In this document: in pieces, positions 6,144 through 12,754 of the stretch
Layout: each line of letters opens with the position of its first letter
Position numbering within the stretch: the stretch's first letter is position 1
Assembly: GCA_964562375.1 (NCBI GenBank)
Contig: CAZLSW010000080.1
Location: 1 to 12,757, forward strand
DNA length: 12,757 nt
Reading direction: 5' to 3'
From: JAJPXC01 sp964562375
Lineage (GTDB): Bacteria; Bacteroidota; Bacteroidia; Bacteroidales; Muribaculaceae
Position numbers and translations under genes: made by a program
The notes under the pieces: model-generated
Databases searched by the model: none
Seen by the model: only the letters and a program-made list of their open reading frames with translations
What the model was told of the DNA's origin: nothing

Positions 6144-6301
6144 CGCGATTTACCCCTCTCGATATGTCATTTTGTCCAAATCGATATTCCTCCCCTCTAA
6201 TTTCCCAGTTAAGGGTTCACACGTTATCCTTGAAACCTCTGATAATCACTGATTTTCACTCCCGAGAAAGTGGGATTCCCTAATCGCCCGGGAAATGGCC
6301 G

Positions 6302-6386
6302 AGCGGCCTAAGCGGCCTACGGCCTAAGCCTTAACACACAGATCCACAGCGATTTATCCCCAAATCCTTAGGCCGCGTAGGCCGCT
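6302..6386. repeat. GGCC-rich imperfect palindrome, copy 2
   Basis: The left arm at 6302-6328 consists of AGCGGCCTA, AGCGGCCTAC and GGCCTAAG in series. The right arm at 6366-6386 is CCTTAGGCCGCGTAGGCCGCT, its near reverse complement. The centre keeps ACAGCGATTTATCCCC, nearly identical to copy 1 at 5853-5937. Such paired palindromes suggest a small dispersed element (REP- or MITE-like); mobility is inference. Confidence 0.75.
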
Positions 6387-6482
6387 AACCCCTCAACGCC
6401 CATCCAATTCTCGAGGGAAGATTGCTCTTGATTTTTATCACGGTTGCACGGCCCGGGTAATGGATATTTCGGGGAAATGTCG

Positions 6483-6490
6483 TAAATTTG
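6483..6490 (+). promoter_or_regulatory. Candidate -7 promoter box for dedA
   Basis: TAAATTTG matches TAnnTTTG exactly and lies 47 bp before the dedA ATG, just upstream of the 7-bp repeat array. No good -33 TTTG is visible at the expected spacing. If real, the transcript would begin inside or just before the repeat array. Confidence 0.5.
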
Positions 6491-6493
6491 TAG

Positions 6494-6535
6494 GCTAAAA
6501 ACTAGAAACAAGAAACTAAAAACTAGAAACTCAAA
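6494..6535 (+). repeat. Six 7-bp units in front of dedA
   Basis: The units are GCTAAAA, ACTAGAA, ACAAGAA, ACTAAAA, ACTAGAA, ACTCAAA, ending two bases before the ATG at 6538. The array is A-rich and occupies the whole ribosome-binding region. The unit is the same type (ACTAAAA/ACTAGAA) as in front of rpe and ftsK. Confidence 0.9.
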
Positions 6536-6537
6536 AT

Positions 6538-7233
6538 ATGATTCTCGATCTCATTCCATTGGGCATTATCGACGCCGCGGGGATATTCGCGTGGTTCGTC
6601 GACAACGCCAGCTATTGGATGGTGTTTCTGTTTATGATGATCGAAAGCTCGTTCATCCCCTTCCCGTCGGAGATCGTGGTGCCACCGGCCGCCTACCTCG
6701 CGTGCCAGGCCGACCCGACGTTGAATGTCTACCTCGTGGTGGTAGTGGCCACGGCAGGTGCCATCTGCGGCGCGCTGGTCAACTATTACCTGTCGCTGTG
6801 GATCGGGCGCCCGTTGGTGTACGCTTTCGCCAACTCCCGCGCTGGCCATGCCTGCTTGATTGACGAGGCCAAGGTGAACAAGGCCGAGGCCTATTTCGAC
6901 AAGCACGGAGCCATCTCCACGTTTATCGGCCGACTGATTCCCGCTGTGCGCCAGCTGATTTCGATTCCCGCTGGACTGTCGCGAATGAACATCTGGCAAT
7001 TCATCATCTTCACTGGATTGGGTGCCGGGGTGTGGAACACGGTGCTGGCAGCCCTGGGCGCATGGTTGGCCAAGAGCGTGCCGTTGAGCGACCTCTTTGA
7101 GCAGGTGGAGCAGTACAACGACTATCTGACCTTCGCCGGCATCGGCATCGGCGTCCTCTGCGTATTGTTCATCCTATATAAGGCGTTCACGGCCCCCAAC
7201 AAGGCCCCCAAACCCCCGAAACGGGGGCTTTAA
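6538..7233 (+). CDS. DedA-family (SNARE-associated/VTT domain) membrane protein
   Basis: 231 residues with several hydrophobic segments (about 24-40, 62-86, 128-148, 152-178, 196-215). The DedA motifs are present: Glu36 in IESSFIPFPSE with VVPPAAYLA after it, and FIGRLIPAVRQLISIPAGLSRM (129-150) with the essential-type Arg132 and Arg138. DedA proteins are inner-membrane transporters or scramblases; characterised members flip undecaprenyl phosphate or phosphatidylethanolamine. Which substrate applies here cannot be told. Residues 218-231 (TAPNKAPKPPKRGL) are encoded by a GC-rich repeat module that also occurs in non-coding form at 8108-8151, so the tail is probably not ancestral to the family. 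The hairpin that probably ends the transcript lies within these last codons. Confidence 0.92.
   Translation: MILDLIPLGIIDAAGIFAWFVDNASYWMVFLFMMIESSFIPFPSEIVVPPAAYLACQADPTLNVYLVVVVATAGAICGALVNYYLSLWIGRPLVYAFANSRAGHACLIDEAKVNKAEAYFDKHGAISTFIGRLIPAVRQLISIPAGLSRMNIWQFIIFTGLGAGVWNTVLAALGAWLAKSVPLSDLFEQVEQYNDYLTFAGIGIGVLCVLFILYKAFTAPNKAPKPPKRGL
7205..7231 (+). terminator. GC hairpin at the 3' end of dedA
   Basis: CCCCCG (7213-7218) pairs with CGGGGG (7222-7227) across an AAA loop; an alternative pairing uses the C5 run at 7205-7209. It is followed by CTTTAAA, a weak T-run, and overlaps the last dedA codons, with the stop at 7231-7233. It resembles a terminator but the tail is short. Confidence 0.5.
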
Positions 7234-7327
7234 ATAGCCCAGAGGCCCCTTTCCTCCTTAGCTCCTTTAAAGCTTTAATCCTTTCCTCCTTTAATGCTTT
7301 AAAGCTTTAAAGCTTTAAGAAAAAGCC

Positions 7328-7369
7328 ACTAAAAACTAAAAACTAAAAACTAAAAACTAGAAACTAGAA
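7328..7369 (+). repeat. Six 7-bp units in front of rpe
   Basis: Four ACTAAAA units followed by two ACTAGAA units, then ACTTTTC. The array ends 19 bp before the rpe ATG. Same unit type and same copy number as in front of dedA and ftsK. Confidence 0.95.
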
Positions 7370-7388
7370 ACTTTTCAACTCAATATAT

Positions 7389-8033
7389 ATGCTCATTTCC
7401 CCTTCGCTACTCGCAGCCGACTTCGCCAACATCCAGCGCGACGTGGAGATGCTCAACCGCTCAGATGCGGCGATGATCCACTTGGACGTGATGGACGGCG
7501 TGTTCGTGCCCAACATATCCTTCGGTTTCCCGGTGATAGAGGCCGTCGGCCGTTACGCCCAGAAGCCGCTCGACGTGCACCTGATGATCGTGGAGCCACA
7601 ACGCTGGGTGTCGCAAGTGCGCGACGCTGGCGCACGCATCATGAACGTGCATCAAGAGGCTTGCCTCCATCTCCACCGCACCGTACAGGCCATCAAGGCA
7701 GCGGGCATGCAGGCGGCGGTGACCCTCAACCCCGCCACTCCCTTGGTGATGCTCGAGGATATCCTGCCCGAATTGGACATGGTGCTGCTGATGACCGTCA
7801 ACCCGGGCTTTGGCGCGCAGAAATTCATTGAGCACTCCATCGACAAGGTGGCTCGCCTGCGCAAGATGATAGACGACGCGGGATTGTCCACTCTTATAGA
7901 GGTGGATGGAGGCGTGAACCTCGACACCGGGCGTCGCTTGGCCCAGGCGGGAGCCGACGTGCTCGTCGCCGGCAGCTACGTCTTCAACGCCGAGGACCCC
8001 ATCGCAACCATCCACGACCTTTCCACCCTATAA
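7389..8033 (+). CDS. rpe: Ribulose-phosphate 3-epimerase
   Basis: 214 residues, a normal length. It interconverts ribulose 5-phosphate and xylulose 5-phosphate in the non-oxidative pentose phosphate pathway, in the cytoplasm. The TIM-barrel family signatures are intact: ISPSLLAADF at the N-terminus, MIHLDVMDGVFVPN with metal ligands His31 and Asp33, LDVHLMI with His64, LLMTVNPGFGAQKF, and IEVDGGVN with Asp173. Asp33 and Asp173 are the usual acid/base pair. The phosphate loop reads PGFGAQ where many relatives have PGFGGQ, a mild change. The start is fixed by the family N-terminus MLISPSLLAAD. No TAnnTTTG promoter is seen in the leader, which is filled by repeats, so transcription from dedA or from an atypical promoter is possible. 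Confidence 0.97.
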   Translation: MLISPSLLAADFANIQRDVEMLNRSDAAMIHLDVMDGVFVPNISFGFPVIEAVGRYAQKPLDVHLMIVEPQRWVSQVRDAGARIMNVHQEACLHLHRTVQAIKAAGMQAAVTLNPATPLVMLEDILPELDMVLLMTVNPGFGAQKFIEHSIDKVARLRKMIDDAGLSTLIEVDGGVNLDTGRRLAQAGADVLVAGSYVFNAEDPIATIHDLSTL

Positions 8034-8104
8034 CCTCAAAACCCCGAAAACCCCGAAAATCCCGAAAATCCCGAAAATCCCGAAAATCCCGAAACTCCCG
8101 AAGG
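8033..8104 (+). repeat. Eight 9-bp units after rpe
   Basis: Starting on the last base of the rpe stop codon, the units are ACCTCAAAA, CCCCGAAAA, CCCCGAAAA, TCCCGAAAA three times, TCCCGAAAC and TCCCGAAGG. The 9-bp register holds across 72 bp. The unit shares CCCCGAAA with the GC hairpin that follows, so the array may have grown by slippage from the hairpin sequence. Confidence 0.9.
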
Positions 8105-8125
8105 ACTCGGCCCCCAAACAGACGG

Positions 8126-8153
8126 CCCCCAAACCCCCGAAACGGGGGCTTTA
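8126..8153 (+). terminator. GC hairpin between rpe and ftsK
   Basis: CCCCCG (8134-8139) and CGGGGG (8143-8148) pair across AAA, followed by CTTTA. Identical core to the hairpin at 7213-7227. It probably ends the rpe transcript, though the T-run is short. Confidence 0.5.
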
Positions 8154-8173
8154 GAATGGCCCAGAGGCTCTTC

Positions 8174-8229
8174 CCTCCTTTCCTCCTTTCCTCCTTTCCT
8201 CCTTTAATGCTTTAATGCTTTAAAGCTTT
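8174..8229 (+). repeat. Seven 8-bp units before ftsK
   Basis: Four CCTCCTTT units, two AATGCTTT and one AAAGCTTT follow in an unbroken 8-bp register over 56 bp. The strand is almost pure pyrimidine for the first 30 bases. Confidence 0.9.
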
Positions 8230-8238
8230 AAAGAAGCC

Positions 8239-8280
8239 ACTAAAAACTAAAAACTAGAAACTAAAAACTTTAAACTTTAA
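8239..8280 (+). repeat. Six 7-bp units in front of ftsK
   Basis: The units are ACTAAAA, ACTAAAA, ACTAGAA, ACTAAAA, ACTTTAA, ACTTTAA, ending 10 bp before the ATG. Copy number and unit match the arrays before dedA and rpe. Confidence 0.93.
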
Positions 8281-8290
8281 CCGTAGCTAC

Positions 8291-10876
8291 ATGCCCCCAT
8301 ATAACATCTCCTCCTTCAACACCGACATCCTCCATGGCCGCTCCAGCTCCACCGAGGAGCCACTGAAAGGCGCGGCCACACTCGAAGCCGAAACCGATGT
8401 CGCCGAGGCCACTACCCCCCGCAAAAAGAAAGCCGCTGTGGCCAAAGAGCCGTCACGCCTGGTGAAATTCTTCACCGACAAGCGTTTGCAAGGCGCTATC
8501 GGCCTGATTCTCATCCTTTGCGCAGTTTACGCCCTTGTGGCCTCAATCTCGTTCCTAAGCCATGGAGCCGACGACCAAAGCATGGTCGAACACATGACCA
8601 TCGAGCAGATGACGGGCCACACCACGGAGGTGCGCAACATCGGCGGACCCGTGGGCGCATGGATGGCCGACACGCTGTTCAACCAATGGTTCGGCTACGG
8701 AGCCTTCGTGGTCATCGCCTATATGATCCTCGTGGGATTGGCCTTGATCAAGGTGAGGAAATGCAACTTCTGGGCGCTCACCTTCCGCAGCCTCGTTCTC
8801 ACCATTTCCCTGTCGATCGTGCTGGGATTCTTGGCCTTTGAGCTGGGAGCGCTCTCTTACTGGGGAGGCTACCATGGCTACGCCGTAAACGCCTTGCTGA
8901 CAGCCGCTTGTGGCGACCTTGGAGCGGTGATCGTGTCGATATTGTTAATCGGAATCGTGTGCTACGTCTACCTCAACGACCTTATCACCGTGTACAACGC
9001 CTACCAAAAGCGCATGGAGATACGTCGCGAGAAACAACGCCTGAAAGAAGAGCAAGAGGCTGAGATTCAGCAACAAGTGGCCAAGGAGATGGAGAGCGAC
9101 CCCATGACCTCCACCGAGCCTCATGAGGAGGAAACTCCAGCCATCACCGACACTCCCGACCTCACCTTCCAAGACATTGAGGAGGAATCAACGGCAGAAA
9201 CCGATGAATTTGTCAAAACCGACACTAAAGAGGATACCGACGCTGTAGTGGACGACGAGGAGGAAGATGCCGAGGCCGACGTCCTATCCACCGAGCAACC
9301 CGCCGAGGGTGGCCCCGCGTTCCTTGTGCAGAAAGGCACCATCGAGCAGGCCGAAGCCATCACCCCCGACCTTACCACCTTCGACCCCCGAGCCGAGCTC
9401 TCGCGCTACCGCTTCCCCACCCTCGACTTGCTGAAAGAGTACCCCGTGCACACCAATACTGTGGACATCACCGAGCAGGAGGAGAACAAGGAGCGCATCG
9501 TGCGCACCCTCCAAGAGTACCAGATAGCCATCAGCAAGATTGAGGCTACCGTGGGTCCTACCGTCACCCTGTTTGAGATAATCCCCGCCGAGGGCGTGCG
9601 TATCGCCAAAATCAAGCGTCTTGAGGACGATATCGCCTTGAAGCTCAAAGCCTTGGGCATACGTATCATCGCCCCCATCCCCGGTCGAGGCACAATCGGT
9701 ATCGAGGTGCCCAACAAGGCCCCGCAAATCGTGTCGATGCGCGAGATGATCGCCTCGCGCAAGTTCCAGGAGTCGAAAGCCGCGCTGCCCATGGCCCTTG
9801 GTGCGACGATTACCAACGAGGTGTTTGTGGCCGACTTGACCAAGATGCCCCACCTGCTCGTCGCCGGCGCCACCGGCCAAGGTAAATCGGTGGGACTGAA
9901 CGCCATCATCGCCTCGCTGCTTTACAAGAAACACCCCTCGGAGCTGAAATTCGTGCTTGTCGACCCCAAGATGGTGGAATTCAGCCTCTATTCCAAGCTC
10001 GAGAAACACTATATCGCCAAGCTTCCCGAGGAAGAGGACGCCATCATCACCGACCCCGCCCGCGTGATCACCACGCTCAACTCCCTGTGCCTGGAGATGG
10101 ACAACCGCTACGCCCTGTTGAAGGACGCCCGCTGCCGCTCGTTGGCCGAGTACAACGCCAAGTTCACCGCGCGTCGCCTCAACCCCGAGAAAGGCCACCG
10201 CTTCCTCCCCTACATCGTGATGGTGGTCGATGAGTTTGCCGACCTGATCATGACCGCCGGCAAGGAGGTGGAGACGCCTATCGCCCGCATTGCCCAAAAG
10301 GCCCGTGCCGTGGGTATGCACATGATTATCGCCACCCAGCGCCCCTCGACCAACGTCATCACTGGTATCATCAAGGCCAACTTCCCCGGCCGCGTGGCTT
10401 TCCGCGTGCAACAGATGGTCGACTCCCGCACCATCCTCGACCGCCCCGGCGCCAACCAGCTTATCGGCAAGGGTGACATGTTGATCAGCATCAACGGCGA
10501 GATGACACGCGTGCAGTGCGCCTTCATCGACACCCCCGAGGTGGAGGCTCTCGTCGACTGGGTGGACCAGCAAATCGGCTACGACCATCCCTATTATCTG
10601 CCCGAATACGTGCCCGAAGGCGGCGATGCCGAGGCTTTGGCCAATATGACCGACCGTGACGTGCTATTTGAGGAGGCTGCCCGCGCCGTTGTTGACAGCG
10701 GCAATGCCTCCACATCCTCCCTACAACGTCGCTACGGCATCGGTTACAACCGCGCCGGCAAGATTATGGACCAATTGGAGGAGGCTGGTATCGTAGGCCC
10801 CTCGCAAGGCGGCAAGGCACGCTCAATCCTCGTCGACCAGATGGGATTGGAGGACCTGCTCCACTCAATCGGTTAA
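8291..10876 (+). CDS. ftsK: FtsK/SpoIIIE DNA translocase
   Basis: 861 residues. It is a septum-anchored ATPase that pumps chromosome ends during division and promotes dimer resolution. Hydrophobic segments at about 68-90, 136-154, 166-188 and 206-228 form the N-terminal membrane domain. A charged linker with coiled-coil character (about 238-265) and an acidic Glu/Asp/Thr-rich part (265-345) follow. The motor has the alpha region from about 375, Walker A GATGQGKS (526-533), LVDPKMVEF (556-564), Walker B VMVVDE (643-648) and ATQRPST (681-687). The C-terminal gamma winged helix (about 788-848) includes SSLQRRYGIGYNRAGKIMDQLE and would read the polar KOPS-like sequences. Length is usual for Bacteroidales. 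LolA and TrxB follow on the same strand; I recall this order in other Bacteroidales. No TAnnTTTG promoter is seen in its repeat-filled leader. Confidence 0.96.
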   Translation: MPPYNISSFNTDILHGRSSSTEEPLKGAATLEAETDVAEATTPRKKKAAVAKEPSRLVKFFTDKRLQGAIGLILILCAVYALVASISFLSHGADDQSMVEHMTIEQMTGHTTEVRNIGGPVGAWMADTLFNQWFGYGAFVVIAYMILVGLALIKVRKCNFWALTFRSLVLTISLSIVLGFLAFELGALSYWGGYHGYAVNALLTAACGDLGAVIVSILLIGIVCYVYLNDLITVYNAYQKRMEIRREKQRLKEEQEAEIQQQVAKEMESDPMTSTEPHEEETPAITDTPDLTFQDIEEESTAETDEFVKTDTKEDTDAVVDDEEEDAEADVLSTEQPAEGGPAFLVQKGTIEQAEAITPDLTTFDPRAELSRYRFPTLDLLKEYPVHTNTVDITEQEENKERIVRTLQEYQIAISKIEATVGPTVTLFEIIPAEGVRIAKIKRLEDDIALKLKALGIRIIAPIPGRGTIGIEVPNKAPQIVSMREMIASRKFQESKAALPMALGATITNEVFVADLTKMPHLLVAGATGQGKSVGLNAIIASLLYKKHPSELKFVLVDPKMVEFSLYSKLEKHYIAKLPEEEDAIITDPARVITTLNSLCLEMDNRYALLKDARCRSLAEYNAKFTARRLNPEKGHRFLPYIVMVVDEFADLIMTAGKEVETPIARIAQKARAVGMHMIIATQRPSTNVITGIIKANFPGRVAFRVQQMVDSRTILDRPGANQLIGKGDMLISINGEMTRVQCAFIDTPEVEALVDWVDQQIGYDHPYYLPEYVPEGGDAEALANMTDRDVLFEEAARAVVDSGNASTSSLQRRYGIGYNRAGKIMDQLEEAGIVGPSQGGKARSILVDQMGLEDLLHSIG

Positions 10877-10908
10877 ACCAAGGCCTGCCTAACCCCGTTT
10901 ATATATAG

Positions 10909-11520
10909 ATGAGAAAATTCCTCGCCATATTAATGTTGTGTGTGGCCATGGTGGCCGTAGCCGCTACCCCGTCGGCCACGACTGTGCTCAAGAAGGTGAG
11001 CGACACGCTGCGGGCGATGCCCTCGGCCTCGGCTGTGTTCACCATCTCGGGTCAGAACGGACAAGAGTCGGCCCAGCTATGGGTGTGCGCCAACTCTTTC
11101 AAGATGGACGTGAAGAATCGCCTTGTGACCTATTTCGACGGCCACACGCAATGGGTTTACGACCCGTCGGCACAAGAGATCTCGATTACCGAGCCTACCG
11201 CCGAAGAGCTGGCGATGGTCAACCCCTTGGCCATGCTCACCTCGCTCCAAAACTCCTACAAATCCCGAATGCTCAAGGGAGCCACAGGCAAATACGTGCT
11301 GGAATTGGTGCCCAAGACCTCGGGAAGCGACCTCACCAAAGCTGTGGTAACGGTCAACGCCACCACCTACCTGCCCGAGAAGGCACTGTTGTACCTCTCC
11401 AACGGCTCCACGGCCACTGTCACCATCAAGAGCATCACCAAGCAACAGCGGTTGCCCGCCTCGCATTTTCGACCCACCAAGGCGCAGTATCCCAAAGCCG
11501 AATGGATCGACCTGAGGTAG
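10909..11520 (+). CDS. lolA: LolA-like outer-membrane lipoprotein carrier protein
   Basis: 203 residues. A signal peptide (MRKFLAILMLCVAMVAVA, cleavage near residue 18-19) directs it to the periplasm. The mature part fits the LolA half-barrel family: SAVFTISGQNG, ANSFKMDVKNRLVTYFDGHTQWVYDP and NPLAMLTSL are typical segments. LolA ferries lipoproteins from the inner to the outer membrane; the distant Bacteroidetes members are assigned mainly by fold and gene order, so exact function is inferred. It starts 32 bp after ftsK and is likely co-transcribed with it. The stop codon abuts the 7-bp repeat array before trxB. Confidence 0.85.
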   Translation: MRKFLAILMLCVAMVAVAATPSATTVLKKVSDTLRAMPSASAVFTISGQNGQESAQLWVCANSFKMDVKNRLVTYFDGHTQWVYDPSAQEISITEPTAEELAMVNPLAMLTSLQNSYKSRMLKGATGKYVLELVPKTSGSDLTKAVVTVNATTYLPEKALLYLSNGSTATVTIKSITKQQRLPASHFRPTKAQYPKAEWIDLR

Positions 11521-11562
11521 GTATTAGGTATTAGGTATTAGTGATTAGTGATTAAGTATAAT
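11521..11562 (+). repeat. Six 7-bp units between lolA and trxB
   Basis: Directly after the lolA stop codon: GTATTAG three times, then TGATTAG, TGATTAA and GTATAAT. The last unit has drifted. The array ends 68 bp before the chosen trxB start and 17 bp before an in-frame upstream ATG at 11580. Confidence 0.92.
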
Positions 11563-11630
11563 GGCTTTACGGCTGTATAATGGAGGAAAGTTTTAAAGGA
11601 ATAAAGGAATACAAATTAAACAGAAACAAT

Positions 11631-12569
11631 ATGGAAGCGATTGACACTAAATGCCTGATTATCGGGTCGGGGCCCGCGGGATACACCGCGGCTATCTACG
11701 CCTCACGCGCGGGTTTGTCACCTATATTATATGAGGGAATGCAGCCCGGCGGACAGTTGACCACCACCACCGAGGTTGAGAATTTCCCCGGGTATCCCGA
11801 CGGCGTGACGGGACCACAGCTGATGGACGACCTGCGCAAGCAAGCCGCCCGATTCGGGGCCGACCTGCGCTCGGGAGTGGTAACAAAGGTTGATTTCGAC
11901 AAACACCCCCTCGAGGTGACTGTCAATGGCGCCGAGTTGGTCAAGGCACGCACTGTGATTATCGCCACGGGAGCGTCGGCCAAGTATCTGGGTCTGCCCG
12001 ACGAGCAGAAATACGCTGGCATGGGCGTAAGCGCTTGCGCCACCTGCGACGGCTTCTTCTACCGCAAGAGAGTGGTAGCCGTGGTGGGTGGAGGCGACAC
12101 AGCCTGCGAGGAAGCCCTTTACCTGAGCACCCTTGCCAAAAAGGTTTACCTGATTGTGCGCAAGGACTATCTGCGAGCCTCCAAGGTGATGCGACAACGC
12201 GTGGAGGACACCGAGAATATCGAGATCCTGTTCAACACCAACACCGAAGGCCTCTACGGCGACGAAGTGGTGGAGGGAGCCCACCTGGTGGAGCACCTTG
12301 GCACCGACCATGAGCGCCACTACGACCTCCCCATCGACGGCTTCTTCTTGGGCATCGGCCATCATCCCAACACCGACGTGTTCCGTCCCTACATCGCCCT
12401 CGACGAGCATGGGTTTATCGCCCTTCCCGGGGCCACCACCGAGACCAACGTGCCTGGAGTGTTCGCCGCCGGTGACGTAGCCGACCCACGCTATCGCCAA
12501 GCCATCTCGGCAGCGGGAATGGGGTGCCGCGCAGCCATCGACGCCGAAAGATTTATCCTCCAAGGCTGA
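11631..12569 (+). CDS. trxB: Thioredoxin-disulfide reductase
   Basis: 312 residues, a standard length. It reduces thioredoxin with NADPH through FAD and a redox-active disulfide. FAD motif GSGPAG is at 12-17, EGMQPGGQLTTTTEVENFPG at 35-54, the NADPH motif GGGDTA at 153-158, the active-site CATC at 136-139 (Cys136, Cys139) and the second FAD motif GVFAAGDV at 276-283. An in-frame ATG at 11580 would add 17 residues (MEESFKGIKEYKLNRNN). That stretch has no family counterpart and reads as an A-rich leader, so ATG 11631, which gives MEAIDTKCLIIGSGPAGYTA, is preferred. The NADPH-side motif reads VRKDYLRAS rather than the E. coli HRR form, which I believe is usual for Bacteroidales. Confidence 0.96.
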   Translation: MEAIDTKCLIIGSGPAGYTAAIYASRAGLSPILYEGMQPGGQLTTTTEVENFPGYPDGVTGPQLMDDLRKQAARFGADLRSGVVTKVDFDKHPLEVTVNGAELVKARTVIIATGASAKYLGLPDEQKYAGMGVSACATCDGFFYRKRVVAVVGGGDTACEEALYLSTLAKKVYLIVRKDYLRASKVMRQRVEDTENIEILFNTNTEGLYGDEVVEGAHLVEHLGTDHERHYDLPIDGFFLGIGHHPNTDVFRPYIALDEHGFIALPGATTETNVPGVFAAGDVADPRYRQAISAAGMGCRAAIDAERFILQG

Positions 12570-12618
12570 TCCCCTTCCTTTCCTTCCTTAAAGCTTTAAA
12601 TCTTTAAGGCTTTAAAGG
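12570..12618 (+). repeat. Pyrimidine and TTTAAAG repeats after trxB
   Basis: CCTTCCTTTCCTTCC followed by variants of CTTTAAA (TTAAAGCTTTAAA, TCTTTAAGG, CTTTAAAGG). These are the same sequence types as the middle part of the composite modules at 7189-7369 and 8108-8280, here without the GC hairpin before them and without the ACTAAAA array after them. Confidence 0.75.
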
Positions 12619-12702
12619 AATTTTTGCGCCGGGGTGAAACTTTCTTAGCCTCGGCGCGTCTTATATGGAAAAAGGCAACAAAATTAAACCAATAATATCA
12701 AC
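12612..12702 (+). promoter_or_regulatory. Probable promoter and leader of a gene cut off by the edge repeat
   Basis: AATTTTTGCG at 12619-12628 resembles the TAnnTTTGCG boxes before rplY and the lipoprotein gene, with the first T replaced by A. The following ~75 nt are leader-like. They end in ATTAAACCAATAATATCA (12683-12700), whose first 14 bases are identical to the last part of the lipoprotein leader just before its ATG. The inverted repeat begins at 12703, where a start codon would be expected. Inference: a downstream gene was separated from its leader by the repeat element. Confidence 0.4.
12626..12657 (+). other. GC-rich hairpin downstream of trxB
   Basis: GCGCCGGGG (12626-12634) pairs with CCTCGGCGC (12649-12657), nine pairs with one G-U, around a 14-nt loop. 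The following GTCTTATAT is a poor T-run, so it may be a weak trxB terminator or a leader structure of the next transcript. Confidence 0.5.
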
Positions 12703-12754
12703 TTTACCCCAGTTCGGGATAAATACTATTCACCAGGTGGCATTTGAGCGTGGT
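12703..12754. repeat. Right copy of the 52-bp inverted repeat
   Basis: Exact reverse complement of positions 1-52. With the last three bases (12755-12757) the repeat part at this edge totals 55 nt. The inner boundary starts TTTACCCCAG and faces trxB; the rest of the element lies beyond the window. Confidence 0.85.

Larger units (their letters stand above)
5748..6537. other. Long gene-poor spacer
   Basis: The 790 bp between the lipoprotein gene and dedA contain the lipoprotein terminator (5776-5810), two GGCC-rich imperfect palindromes (5853-5937 and 6302-6386), one doubtful small ORF (5994-6143), a -7 promoter box (6483-6490) and a 7-bp repeat array (6494-6535). I see no tRNA, no clear protein family and no recognisable gene remnant in the rest (about 6150-6290 and 6390-6480). 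Confidence 0.7.
7189..7369. repeat. Composite repeat module, copy A (dedA-rpe)
   Basis: The order of parts is: a doubled GGCCCCCAA-type segment, the hairpin CCCCCGAAACGGGGG with CTTTA, AGCCCAGAGGC, a pyrimidine CTTTCCTCCTT stretch, 8-bp units around CTTTAAAG/CTTTAATG, AAGCCACT and finally 7-bp ACTAAAA units. The same parts in the same order occur at 8108-8280 before ftsK. The module begins inside the dedA coding sequence and ends 19 bp before the rpe ATG. The CTTTAAAG unit is its own reverse complement. Confidence 0.85.
8108..8280. repeat. Composite repeat module, copy B (rpe-ftsK)
   Basis: Same parts and order as 7189-7369: doubled CGGCCCCCAAAC segment, hairpin CCCCCGAAACGGGGG plus CTTTA, GCCCAGAGGC, pyrimidine 8-bp repeats, CTTTAATG/CTTTAAAG units, AAGCCACT and 7-bp ACTAAAA units. 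Here the first part is non-coding. The module lies between rpe and ftsK and ends 10 bp before the ftsK ATG. Confidence 0.85.

Noticed and set aside
5748..6537. tRNA or structured RNA gene in the long spacer
   Set aside because: No GTTCRANNC arm or cloverleaf could be found on either strand; the palindromes are too long and symmetric for tRNA.
8033..8280. CRISPR-like array
   Set aside because: Units are only 7-9 bp, directly adjacent, with no spacers and no cas genes; it is a simple tandem repeat region.
9284..10588. Long minus-strand open frame (434 residues)
   Set aside because: It lies wholly antisense to the FtsK motor domain and its composition is that of a GC-rich shadow frame; no motif is seen.
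11580..11630. 17-residue N-terminal extension of TrxB
   Set aside because: The extra residues have no family counterpart and the DNA is an A-rich leader; the ATG at 11631 gives the standard N-terminus.
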